Shown: positions 24,671-32,843 of the stretch, one piece after another
Layout: each line of letters begins with the position of its first letter
Position numbering within the stretch: position 1 is the stretch's first letter
Source: Aquabacterium sp. CECT 9606
Lineage (GTDB): Bacteria; Pseudomonadota; Gammaproteobacteria; Burkholderiales; Burkholderiaceae_C
Assembly: GCF_918741295.1 (NCBI RefSeq)
Contig: NZ_CAKKNB010000002.1
Location: forward strand, 372,001 to 436,000
DNA: 64,000 bases
Reading direction: 5' to 3'
The notes under the pieces: model-generated
What the model was told of the DNA's origin: nothing
The model's database searches: none
Seen by the model: the letters and a program-made list of their open reading frames with translations, nothing else
Program-made: the position numbers and the translations under genes

Positions 24671-25780
24671 TCATTGGCCGGGAAACGGCTCTCCGGGCAA
24701 AAAGCCTGTCCCTGTTCCCGGTTGATAGTTTGCCGGTTTGGCCTTGGTGATCAGGCCTTGCTTATTGGCTTGATTCCAAGAAATCCCGTCGGGCTTCATC
24801 TCGATATGGTAGTGCTCACCGTGATGGCGGGGGTTGAATCCGGGCTCTGACGGCTGCAAGCCTTCTGGATGGCTTTCGTAGCGAATTCGGGTGTTGGCAT
24901 TGGGCTCCCATGTCACACGAGTTGTCCCGTCAGGGGTCGTGCCTATTTTTTTAGGCTCGACACCAAGAGCTTTGCTCATTTCCTCCGGTGTTTTGGGGAA
25001 AGTGTTTTTTGGCGGCGGCGGCGGTGGTGGTGGTGGTGGTGGTGGTGGTGCCTCCTCCTTCGGCCGATTCGCCAACTTGCTCGGCGACTGCGCCTCCGAC
25101 ACCACCTCTTTGGCCGCCGAGCCCTGCCCCCGGTGCGGCTTGAGCCTCGGATCCCGCATCAAGGTCGCCGCGTTTTCTTCCACCCAGGCCGCAAATCGTG
25201 GCCCCAGCTTGCTTTTGCGCAACTCGGCCACCAACTCGCCGATCTTGTTGACGCCTTTCTGGGTCAGCCACATGGCGATGCCTTGCAGCACCAGGCGGAT
25301 CAGGATTGCACCGCTGCGGGCGAAGTCTTTGCCCGCCAGTCGGATCTGCACGCGCGGTTGCGGTGAGTTCGGGGCATCCCAGGCGCGGCGCACGGCCAGC
25401 TCCAGCAGGGCCGTGAGTTCGCCCAGGCTGTGCCCAATGGAATAGGCCAGGAAGCCCAGCCCCAACCAGCCCAACACCGCCAGGCCCAGGTCGAAACCCA
25501 CGGCGGCACCACCCACCGCACCCGGAATGGCGCCCGCGCCACCAAAGAAGGCCCCGACCACCGCGCCGATCGCACCGCCCAGCGCCGTGCTGGCCGCCAG
25601 GGCGATCAAGGCCTGGATCAAGCCCGGAATCAGGGCGTCGAGGAACTGGTTGAGCTGGTAGCCCGTTTCCTTGTAAACCTCGGCAGGCATCTCCATCACA
25701 CCGATCTCATAAGCCTCTTTCAAGGCCTTGAGGTTGTCGGTGCAATCCAGTGGCCCCAGCCAGTTGGTCCAGCGGCTCAT
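24671..25780 (-). CDS. T6SS polymorphic-toxin effector with membrane segment and polyproline hinge
   Basis: A 369-residue protein starting MSRWTNWLGP. N-terminal domain (about 1-240): a helical start, then a Gly/Ala-rich hydrophobic stretch at 51-122 (IALAASTALGGA; IGAVVGAFFGG) like the pre-toxin membrane modules of T6SS effectors (DUF6861-like), then amphipathic helices. A run of 13 prolines (about residues 245-257) is followed by a roughly 110-residue C-terminal domain. That domain has a NPRHHGEHYHIEMKPDG motif, rich in His and charged residues, which could be catalytic in a nuclease. I do not name the toxin family. It follows vgrG by 6 nt and precedes a probable immunity gene, so delivery on VgrG is likely. 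Confidence 0.78.
   Translation of the reverse strand: MSRWTNWLGPLDCTDNLKALKEAYEIGVMEMPAEVYKETGYQLNQFLDALIPGLIQALIALAASTALGGAIGAVVGAFFGGAGAIPGAVGGAAVGFDLGLAVLGWLGLGFLAYSIGHSLGELTALLELAVRRAWDAPNSPQPRVQIRLAGKDFARSGAILIRLVLQGIAMWLTQKGVNKIGELVAELRKSKLGPRFAAWVEENAATLMRDPRLKPHRGQGSAAKEVVSEAQSPSKLANRPKEEAPPPPPPPPPPPPPKNTFPKTPEEMSKALGVEPKKIGTTPDGTTRVTWEPNANTRIRYESHPEGLQPSEPGFNPRHHGEHYHIEMKPDGISWNQANKQGLITKAKPANYQPGTGTGFLPGEPFPGQ
25010..25048. repeat. Trinucleotide repeat encoding 13 prolines
   Basis: On the plus strand the bases read one TGG, four CGG, then eight TGG triplets (CCA/CCG proline codons on the minus strand). This is the hinge of the toxin effector. Expansion or contraction by triplets keeps the frame and would change only hinge length. 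A homogeneous trinucleotide run like this is prone to length variation between strains. Confidence 0.9.
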
Positions 25781-25786
25781 GGCGGA

Positions 25787-27784
25787 TCAGGACGCCAGCG
25801 GGTCCGCGAAGTCCTTGGGCGCGGCCGGGTCGGCCGGGGCGGCGGGGGCCACGGGTTGCGCGCCGCTGCCACCGCCGCCGGAGTTGATGTTGACCAGGGG
25901 CGCGCCCACGATGGCCACGCCGGCCGGGCCCAGCACGATGGAGCTGCCACCCGCCTTGAGCGTGAGCATCACGCCGGCCTCCAGGGTGACGTTCATGCCA
26001 GCCTTGATGTGCACATCGGTGCCGGCCTTGAAGGACACGCCGGTGCCCGCCTCGCCCGCCAGGTCCTTGGCCGACTTGAGGCTGTACTGGCCGCCCGACT
26101 TGATCATCAGGTCGGTGGCCGTTTGCAGGTGCATGTCGCCGCCCACCTTGTGCTTGAAGTCCTTGCCCACTTCCAGCTGGTGGTCGTTGCCGACCTTCTC
26201 GGTCAGGTCGTTCTTGATGGTCACGAACTCGTCGTTGCCCACCGAGTGCGACGAGTCGTTCTTGACGTTGCGCAGGAAGTCTTTCTCGGCCTGCAGCCAG
26301 ACGTGCTCGGAGCCCATCTTGTCTTCGAAGCGCAGCTCGTTCGAGGTCGATGTGCTGCCGCCCTTGCTGGATTGGCTCTTGAGCGTGCTGACCGTGGCGT
26401 GGTCGGGCAGCTTGTAGGGCACCGTCTGTTCGGCGTTGTAGACGCGGCCGGTGATGAGGGGTTGGTCCGGGTCGCCTTCCAAAAAGTCGACTACTACTTC
26501 TTGCCCGATGCGCGGGATGTTGATCATTCCCCAGTTCTTGCCCGCCCAGGGCGATGACACGCGCACCCAGCAGGAGCTGTTCTCGTCTTTCTTGCCTTCG
26601 CGGTCCCAGTAGAACTGGATCTTCACGCGGCCGTACTCGTCGGTGTGGATCTCGTCGCCGCTGGGGCCGACCACGATGGCCGTTTGCGGGCCCGCCACGC
26701 GAACGCGGATGGCGCGATCGGGCGAGCGGAACACCTCGCGGCTGTCCAGCGCGGTGAACTGGCAATTGAAGTAAGGCGCCGCGCCGCTTTGCCCTTCGTA
26801 CTCGCCATAGCCCATCTGGATGCGGGTGGAGGTGACGATGTGCTCGCGGTTCTGGTCCTCGCGCGGGAACTCTTTCAGCGTGAAGCGCGAACCGGTGACC
26901 AGGCCGCGCACATTGCCTTCGCCGTAGACCTGCGCGTGCAGCGACTGAAAGCCTTCCAGCCGCAGGTTGGCATAGCGTTCGCCATCGGCCTTGACCAGGT
27001 GCCGGCCGGGGTAGTCGTAGACCTCGCCGCTGGCGTGCGAGTGCGAGCGCGCCAGCTCGGCGTTGGCCAGCAGGTTGGTCGAGGGCGTGGTGAAGTTGTA
27101 GTCGGTCAGCGAGACCTTGCCGGTGCGGATCTCGTGGTTGAACTGCCAGCGCGTGATCGCCTCCAGGTCAATGGCGCCAGACAGCGTCTCGCGGTAAACC
27201 ATCTCGGCATGGCCGGCGTAGGGCGTGTGGGCGCTGTCCTTGTTGGCCAGCACCAGCGTGTGCTTGCTGTCTTTGTGCTCGAAGTAGTAGTAGATGCCTT
27301 CCTCTTCCATCAGGCGGCTGACGAAGTTGAAGTCGCTTTCGCGGTACTGCACGCAATACTCGCGCACCGGGTGGCTGCCGGTCAGCTTGTCAGAGAAGTC
27401 GGAGGAGTACTTCTCGAAGATCTGCTTGATGATGTCGGGCACCGACTTGTTCTGGAAGACGCGGCAATCGTGGGTGCGCGTGAGCAGCCACAGCCAGGGG
27501 CAGACCACCAGTTGGTATTCGAACAGGCGGCCCACAAAGCCCACCTGGCCAAAGCGCGTGACGATGCCGCTGAACTCGCGTTTGCCGCCATCGGCCAGCT
27601 CCAGCTTGACGGTGATGGGCTTGCCCAGCAGGTCGTTGACCGCGATGCCCTTGTCGTCAGACAGCGCGCTGATGTTGAACTCGTAAAGCTGGCCCAGCGA
27701 CTCGGTGGCCGACATGGATCGCATCAGCAGCACGTCGTTGCCCAGCGGCGTGCTGATCTCCATCAGACGGGGTGGTACGGGCAT
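25787..27784 (-). CDS. vgrG: T6SS spike protein VgrG (TssI)
   Basis: A 665-residue VgrG of standard length. The N-terminal gp27-like part runs to about residue 380 (MRSMSATESLGQLYEFNI; YCVQYRESDFNFVSRLMEEEG). The gp5 OB-fold follows (DEYGRVKIQFYWDREGK; CWVRVSSPWAGKNWG; PRIGQEVVVDFLEGDPDQP). The C-terminus is a beta-helix needle (repeats such as VGNDHQLEVGKDF and KAGTDVHIKAGMNVTLEAG). There is no C-terminal enzyme domain, so it is a structural spike that carries separate effectors. It leads the operon with the toxin gene 6 nt downstream. Confidence 0.97.
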   Translation of the reverse strand: MPVPPRLMEISTPLGNDVLLMRSMSATESLGQLYEFNISALSDDKGIAVNDLLGKPITVKLELADGGKREFSGIVTRFGQVGFVGRLFEYQLVVCPWLWLLTRTHDCRVFQNKSVPDIIKQIFEKYSSDFSDKLTGSHPVREYCVQYRESDFNFVSRLMEEEGIYYYFEHKDSKHTLVLANKDSAHTPYAGHAEMVYRETLSGAIDLEAITRWQFNHEIRTGKVSLTDYNFTTPSTNLLANAELARSHSHASGEVYDYPGRHLVKADGERYANLRLEGFQSLHAQVYGEGNVRGLVTGSRFTLKEFPREDQNREHIVTSTRIQMGYGEYEGQSGAAPYFNCQFTALDSREVFRSPDRAIRVRVAGPQTAIVVGPSGDEIHTDEYGRVKIQFYWDREGKKDENSSCWVRVSSPWAGKNWGMINIPRIGQEVVVDFLEGDPDQPLITGRVYNAEQTVPYKLPDHATVSTLKSQSSKGGSTSTSNELRFEDKMGSEHVWLQAEKDFLRNVKNDSSHSVGNDEFVTIKNDLTEKVGNDHQLEVGKDFKHKVGGDMHLQTATDLMIKSGGQYSLKSAKDLAGEAGTGVSFKAGTDVHIKAGMNVTLEAGVMLTLKAGGSSIVLGPAGVAIVGAPLVNINSGGGGSGAQPVAPAAPADPAAPKDFADPLAS

Positions 27785-27799
27785 GGTGGGGTCCTGAGG

Positions 27800-29146
27800 T
27801 TAAGGGTGTTGCGCGGTGAAGAGCCAGCCTGGCACCGGCACGCCGCCTTCGTTGCGAAGGTGAATGGATTCGGCGCCAATGTGCGTGAAGCCCGCCTGGC
27901 CAAGCACGTACTCGACATGGGCCTTGCGGTGGCTGTAGCGTCCGTGGGGGTTGAGGTGGTACTGCTCTGAAGCATCGCCGCCTTCCAGGCTCTCCACGGT
28001 GAAGACCAGCCAGCCGCCGGGGGCCAGGGCGCGCCGTGCGGCCTCGGACACCGCTTCCAGCTTGCCAAAGTAGCACAGGGTGTCGGCCGACACAATCAGG
28101 TCATAGGCTTGGTGTTGCGCCTGCAGAAAAGCGGTCAGCTCGGCCTTGATCAGCTCGTCGTACACCTGCCGGGGTTGGGCCTTGGCCAGCATCTGGCCAG
28201 ACAGGTCGATGCCGACCAGGCGCTGGGCATAGGGCGCGATCAGCGGGCCGCACAAGCCGGTGCCGCAGCCGGCGTCGAGCACCTGCCATTGCTTGGCCGG
28301 CGTGCCGCCCAGGCGCTTGACCACGTCGCCCACATGTTGCGGCGCGCGGTAAGTGAGCATTTCCAGGTTGGCGTCGAAGCTGTCGGCGAACTCGTCGAAG
28401 GTGTTGGCCACGTAGGCATCGTCGGCGCGGTCGGGCACGTCCTGCCCGGTGCAGGCGGCCAGGTAGTGCTTGGGCACGGGGTTGTCGGGCTCCTCAAGCA
28501 GCCATTCGCGGTAGACCTTGGCGGCCTCGTCGAAGCGCTTGAGCGTGTAGTACGCGATGCCCAGCATCTTGCGGGCGTGGTGCTGCTTGGGGTTGAGGAT
28601 CAGGGCTTCGCAGAAGTGCTGCAGGGACTCTTGCGTGCGACCCTGCAGCCGCAGCAGGTTGCCCAGGTTGTTGTGCGCCTCGGGGCGCGTGGCGTCCAGG
28701 GCCAGGGCCTTGGTGTAGGCCACCTCGGCTTCTTCAAAGCGCTCTTGCGCGCGCCGCAGGGCGCCCAGGTTGTTCAGGATGGTGGCGTTGCCGGGCGACA
28801 TCTCGGCCGCTTGCTCGTACGCATCGGCGGCCTCGGCCAGTTGCTTGGATTCCAGCAGCACATTGCCCAGGTTGTTGTACCAGTCGGGCACCTTGGGATC
28901 GAGTTCGAGCGAGCGGCGGATGTGCTTGACGGCCTGCTCACTGCGGCCCATCTGGTGGTGCAGCACCCCCAGGAAGTGAACGGCGTTGGCTTGCCTTGGC
29001 GTGAGCCGCAGAATGCGCTCGTACATTTGTTGCGCTGCTTCCAAGTGGCCGTTTTGATGCAACTGCATGGCGATGGGCAAGGCGTCTTTCAAGCTGACAT
29101 GTTGAAGCGCTTTTCCAGGCAAACTTGAGTGTCTTTTGGCGGGCAT
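27800..29146 (-). CDS. TPR-repeat protein with SAM-dependent methyltransferase domain
   Basis: A 448-residue fusion. Residues about 20-225 hold about five to six tetratricopeptide repeats (AVHFLGVLHHQMGRSEQAV; DWYNNLGNVLLESKQLAEAA; EAHNNLGNLLRLQGRTQESL). Residues about 230-440 are a class I methyltransferase, with the SAM motif I VLDAGCGTGLCG and later LIVSADTLCYFG. It lies 15 nt upstream of vgrG in the same direction, so it heads this transcription unit. TPR would bind a partner and the methyltransferase would modify it; a T6SS or effector target is possible. Similar TPR-methyltransferases also occur outside T6SS loci, and no substrate can be named. Confidence 0.85.
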   Translation of the reverse strand: MPAKRHSSLPGKALQHVSLKDALPIAMQLHQNGHLEAAQQMYERILRLTPRQANAVHFLGVLHHQMGRSEQAVKHIRRSLELDPKVPDWYNNLGNVLLESKQLAEAADAYEQAAEMSPGNATILNNLGALRRAQERFEEAEVAYTKALALDATRPEAHNNLGNLLRLQGRTQESLQHFCEALILNPKQHHARKMLGIAYYTLKRFDEAAKVYREWLLEEPDNPVPKHYLAACTGQDVPDRADDAYVANTFDEFADSFDANLEMLTYRAPQHVGDVVKRLGGTPAKQWQVLDAGCGTGLCGPLIAPYAQRLVGIDLSGQMLAKAQPRQVYDELIKAELTAFLQAQHQAYDLIVSADTLCYFGKLEAVSEAARRALAPGGWLVFTVESLEGGDASEQYHLNPHGRYSHRKAHVEYVLGQAGFTHIGAESIHLRNEGGVPVPGWLFTAQHP

Positions 29147-29183
29147 GTCCCATTATGTCGGCAATTATTTCGGAGGTGGGGTC

Positions 29184-30503
29184 ATGACAGGACGATTGGA
29201 TTTTGGTTTGCACCATGGGCCTTTTCGGATCGTGGTGCTGGGTGACTTCAGCGGCCGCGGCCTGCGGGCGCAGGCCCACCCCAAGCCCTTGGCGCAGCGT
29301 GCGCCTCAGCGCGTGGACATCGACAACCTTGAGGCCGTGTTCAAACGCCTGGCACCCGCCTTGTCCTTGCCCTTGCCAGGCGCCGAGAATGGCCGGCTGG
29401 CGCTGGCATTTGGCGCGCTGGACGACTTCCACCCCGATCAGCTGGCCAGACGCTTGCCCATGGTGAGCGCGGCCGCGCCCGCCACCTCCCGTGAGACCGA
29501 CGCCTCGACACTGGAGCGCCTGCTGGGCCGCAAGCCCGAGCCTTCGGTCAGCACGGGCCTGGATGCCTTGATCCAGCAAATCGTGGCGCCCTCTCTGGTG
29601 CCCGAGGCGCCAGCGGGCCATGCCCAGGCCGTGGCCGCACAGCAAGCCGCGCAGGCCGATCTGATGCGCGCGGTCTTGCACCACCCGGCCTTTCAAGCGC
29701 TGGAAGCCGCGTGGCTGGGCGTGCAACAACTGGTGCGCAGCCTGGACCTGGACGGTGACCTGCAGTTGTACCTGTTGGACGTGAGCCAAGCCGAGTTGCA
29801 GGCCGATGCGGCCGCGGGCCCGACCAGCTTGGCGAACGCGCTCAAGCGCCTGGCCGAGCCGGATGAAGACCTGGCCGCCGTGTCACTGCTCGTGGGCCTG
29901 CAAGCCTTCGGACCGTCCGAGGCGGATCTGCGCCTGCTGGCCGCGCTGGGCGCCTTGGCCCGCCAGGTGGGGGGCGCCTTCATGGCCGCCGCTCAATCGG
30001 CCGTGGTGGGCGTGCCTTCTTTGGCGGAAGCCGTGGACCCCTCGCAGTGGCCTGGCATGGCTGCGGATGAGCAAGCGCGTTGGGACGCTTTCAGGCGCAC
30101 GCCCGAGGCTGCTGGTGTGCACCTGGCCTGGCCACGCATCCTGTTGCGCCTGCCCTATGGCCAAGCCACCGACCCCATCGCGGCCGGGCCCTTTGAAGAG
30201 ATGGCGCCCGCCTTCGTGCACGAGCATGCTTTGTGGGGCAATGGCGCGCTGGCCTGCGCGCAGCTCATCGGCCAATCCTTCATGGACCGTGGCTGGGACA
30301 TGCGCGTGGGCGACCTGCGCGATGTCGAAGACCTGCCCGCCTATGTGCTGGAGCGCGATGGCGAAAAGCACTTGCTGCCTTGCGCCGAGGCCAACCTGAG
30401 CGAGACCGTGGGCGACCGCCTGCTGGCCTTGGGCCTCATGCCCTTGCTGAGCTACAAACACCGCAATGCGGTGCGCGTCATGGGGTTCCAGGCCCTGGGT
30501 TGA
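29184..30503 (+). CDS. Fused TssB/TssC-like sheath-domain protein
   Basis: A 439-residue protein starting MTGRLDFGLH after a CGGAGGTGG ribosome-binding site. The first part (FRIVVLGDFSGRG; VDIDNLEAVFKRL; LALAFGALDDFHPD) resembles TssB. The second part matches TssC: LDALIQQIVAP, HHPAFQALEAAWLGVQQLV, LHLAWPRILLRLPYG and ALWGNGALACAQLIGQSF. TssC is about 500 residues and TssB about 165, so this is a reduced single-chain version. True tssB and tssC genes lie elsewhere in the window. It is encoded on the opposite strand to all other T6SS genes and is divergent from the TPR-methyltransferase by only 37 bp. It could cap or regulate the sheath, or work in a separate apparatus. Its 3' end overlaps the next gene by 26 nt. 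Confidence 0.8.
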   Translation: MTGRLDFGLHHGPFRIVVLGDFSGRGLRAQAHPKPLAQRAPQRVDIDNLEAVFKRLAPALSLPLPGAENGRLALAFGALDDFHPDQLARRLPMVSAAAPATSRETDASTLERLLGRKPEPSVSTGLDALIQQIVAPSLVPEAPAGHAQAVAAQQAAQADLMRAVLHHPAFQALEAAWLGVQQLVRSLDLDGDLQLYLLDVSQAELQADAAAGPTSLANALKRLAEPDEDLAAVSLLVGLQAFGPSEADLRLLAALGALARQVGGAFMAAAQSAVVGVPSLAEAVDPSQWPGMAADEQARWDAFRRTPEAAGVHLAWPRILLRLPYGQATDPIAAGPFEEMAPAFVHEHALWGNGALACAQLIGQSFMDRGWDMRVGDLRDVEDLPAYVLERDGEKHLLPCAEANLSETVGDRLLALGLMPLLSYKHRNAVRVMGFQALG

Positions 30504-31383
30504 GGCCTGATTCGCTGATGCTGGTCGCGCCGACGATGCCGTTGTCGCAGTCCGGCAGGTGCCGGCTCCAGTGGTCCTGGCGGCGCTGAACCACCACCAC
30601 GCCGCGCAGGGCAGGGGCTTCGTCCAGGCGGCCTTGCAGTTCTTTTTGTGATTCGCACAGGTAGCGGTTGCAGACGTCCGAGCGCATCTCGCGCGGCAGG
30701 GCGCAGCCACTGGCCGTGTGGTTGATGCACGAGCCCACCTGCGTCTTGGGGGCCAGGCGATCTAGGTAGGCCGACATCACCTGTTCAGGCCGCCAATGGG
30801 GCTGTTGCGCCATGACGCGGCGCATGGTGTCAGCCGACAGGTAGGCGGTGTCTCCGCCGCGGGTGCAGCAGCCACCACGGCACAGGGCGCAAACCTGGCC
30901 GGGCAGTGTTGACCTGCTCGCGGTGGCCACCGTGTCGGCGGGTGGCGCTTCATCGCCGGCCAAGTTGGCCTGGGCAATGATGTCCTTCAAGTGATTGCGG
31001 TAAGTGTGGCGCCGGCCTTGCGCCAGTTTTCGTTGGCGCGTGGGGCCACTGGGCAGGGCCAGCCGGATGAATTGATCAGCTTGGTGGCCGGGCAAATGGG
31101 CCTCGACCGCAGCCCACTGGACCAGGTTCTCCACGGACTCGGCCACCGTCAAAGCCCGCAGGCGTTCGTCCTCGGCGCGGGCGCGGGCGCGTTGCTCGCG
31201 CGTGTTCCTGGCCCGCCAGTGCAGGTGCCTTGCAAAGGCCGCCTCGCTCATCGTGGCGCGCTGATCCAGCACCATGCGGCAAGGCACCGCGTGGCAGATG
31301 GGGTAAGGCCCTGTTGCGCCGGGTGACCGCGCGGTGAGCCCTGTGCCGCACACCACGCATTCCAGGCGCATGGCGTGGCTCAC
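30478..31383 (-). CDS. Cysteine-cluster protein of unknown function
   Basis: A 301-residue protein. It starts with CVVCG (Cys pair at residues 9 and 12), then C29 and C35. A second cluster holds CALCRGGCCTRGG, and later singles occur in GSCINHTASGCALP and VCNRYLCE. The arrangement suggests zinc or iron-sulfur binding, resembling YkgJ-type metal-chelating domains in the CxxCxGxCC part. The start is GTG overlapping the upstream stop as GTGA, which makes it the last gene of the clpV-linked island. No signal peptide is seen. Function is unknown; it could be an effector, an immunity factor or an enzyme. Confidence 0.65.
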   Translation of the reverse strand: MSHAMRLECVVCGTGLTARSPGATGPYPICHAVPCRMVLDQRATMSEAAFARHLHWRARNTREQRARARAEDERLRALTVAESVENLVQWAAVEAHLPGHQADQFIRLALPSGPTRQRKLAQGRRHTYRNHLKDIIAQANLAGDEAPPADTVATASRSTLPGQVCALCRGGCCTRGGDTAYLSADTMRRVMAQQPHWRPEQVMSAYLDRLAPKTQVGSCINHTASGCALPREMRSDVCNRYLCESQKELQGRLDEAPALRGVVVVQRRQDHWSRHLPDCDNGIVGATSISESGLNPGPGTP

Positions 31384-32387
31384 ACCAGCTTGGCGGCCTT
31401 GCGTTTGATCGACGCAAAGAAGCCCTTGCTCTGGTGCGTGGCCTTGTTCTGCGACAACCCTTCCAGCTGGATGCGCGAGGACGCGATGTTTTTGCGCGCG
31501 ATCTTGAGCAGCGGGTCCATCTGGGTCTTCTTCATCTTCTCGACCTTGTCCATCCAGCCCGGCAGGCCGATGTCGGCCACGAAGAAGTTGGCCACCGACG
31601 AGGTGTCGGCGCAGGTCAGCAGGTAGCAGCCCAGGATGGGGCAGTCCTCGAACACCGTGAGGTCGAGCGTTTCAGGCGTGGCCAGGCGGCGGTTGCCCGC
31701 GCGCATGTCCTTGATGGACAGGCCCAGCGAGAACAGCTCCAGGCCCAGGCTGGCCAGGGCATTGGCCAAACCGATGGCGGCCGTGGTACCGGTGCCCATG
31801 TCGGCGAACAGCCCGGCGATCTTGGCGCCCGTGGCCGTGGCCTGCTGCGCCAGTTGGACCGAATGCCGGGCCAGGTCGCGCTGGATGAGGGTCTGCACCG
31901 CCTCGGCCGCAGCCACCGGGTCGCCCCGCAGGAAGCCCTTCTTGTAGTTGCGGCACTGGTACAGGTTGTAGCCGTCTTCGACCACGGCCTTGCCCGCCTT
32001 GGCGAGCTTGCCGCCACTGACCAGCACCCCAACCACGGGCACGATCTCGGCAATGATGTCGGCCAGCACGGCCGAAGTGATGGCCTCGATCACATCCTCG
32101 ATGCCCTCCAGGTCAGCGCACTGCACGATGAATTCCTTCACCGCCTTTTCAACGCCCGGGATGGCCGAGACGCTGCTGGCGGTGGTCTTGGCCGGGCCTG
32201 CCAGCTTGTTGCTTGAGGAGCGCGCCTTCTTGGCCGAGGCCATCAGCTTCTTGGCCGCGGCCACCTTGTCGGTGGAGCCGAACTTGAGCTGGGTGCCCTT
32301 GAAGGTCTGTTGCAGTAGGTCGCGGCGGGCATTGGCGATCGCGCCCATGCCGATGTAGTCGGCGCGTGTCAGGGTGGTGGTGGCCAT
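31380..32387 (-). CDS. Unknown protein with amphipathic/hydrophobic segments; candidate effector
   Basis: A 335-residue protein beginning MATTTLTRADY. Lys/Ala-rich N-terminal 80 residues precede a hydrophobic segment at 104-124 (ITSAVLADIIAEIVPVVGV). A second hydrophobic and Ala/Gly-rich region follows at about 185-225, then a C-terminal basic tail (SIKRKAAKLV). There is no signal peptide. No family was recognised. The composition would suit membrane insertion or oligomerisation. It lies downstream of the M35 peptidase and exported protein genes and upstream of the Cys-cluster gene (4-nt overlap), within the operon after clpV. I treat it as a possible pore-forming or accessory effector, with low certainty. 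Confidence 0.55.
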   Translation of the reverse strand: MATTTLTRADYIGMGAIANARRDLLQQTFKGTQLKFGSTDKVAAAKKLMASAKKARSSSNKLAGPAKTTASSVSAIPGVEKAVKEFIVQCADLEGIEDVIEAITSAVLADIIAEIVPVVGVLVSGGKLAKAGKAVVEDGYNLYQCRNYKKGFLRGDPVAAAEAVQTLIQRDLARHSVQLAQQATATGAKIAGLFADMGTGTTAAIGLANALASLGLELFSLGLSIKDMRAGNRRLATPETLDLTVFEDCPILGCYLLTCADTSSVANFFVADIGLPGWMDKVEKMKKTQMDPLLKIARKNIASSRIQLEGLSQNKATHQSKGFFASIKRKAAKLV

Positions 32388-32414
32388 GGTGTGTTACTGC
32401 CTTGATGGGGGGTG

Positions 32415-32843
32415 TCAGGGTTGAACGGTGACGGCGCGGTCGACCAGCTTGACCAGGTAGGTCTTTTTGTTCTCGCTTTTGACCAGCAGGCTTTGGCGGT
32501 CGGGGCTCAGGCTCATCTCGGTGATGAAGCGGTCTTGCACGTCTTTCTCTTCCTGGGCGTCGTAGGTGGTTTCATAGAGCATCAGCGTCCAGAGCTCTTG
32601 GCCACTGGCCACGTCGATGGCCGCGATGACGCCGCCGTTCTGCGCAAAGCCGCGTGAGCGGGCGCCGCGCACGACTTCGTAGCGGGTGCTGCCCGCCACC
32701 ATGGGGGCAACACTGGGGACTCGGCGTTTGGGGCTTTCCATGGTTTTCTCCGGAGGGGCGGCTGCGTGTGTGGGGGGGCATGACCAAGCCGTCATACTCA
32801 GCAGCCAGAGCATGCTTGAGAGCGCGGCGGGCCAGGCGTTCAT
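32415..32843 (-). CDS. Small exported protein; candidate immunity partner of the M35 peptidase
   Basis: A 142-residue protein. The N-terminus (ALSSMLWLLSMTAW then SCPPTHAAA) is signal-like, with a possible lipobox Cys at about residue 22. The mature part has a beta-propeller-like blade (GGVIAAIDVASGQELWTLML) and LSPDRQSLLVKSENKKTYL. Its start overlaps the peptidase stop by 4 nt (ATGA), so the two are translationally coupled. That geometry suits a periplasmic immunity protein guarding against the toxin gene just upstream. No immunity family is recognised; the pairing is inference. Confidence 0.65.
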   Translation of the reverse strand: MNAWPAALSSMLWLLSMTAWSCPPTHAAAPPEKTMESPKRRVPSVAPMVAGSTRYEVVRGARSRGFAQNGGVIAAIDVASGQELWTLMLYETTYDAQEEKDVQDRFITEMSLSPDRQSLLVKSENKKTYLVKLVDRAVTVQP

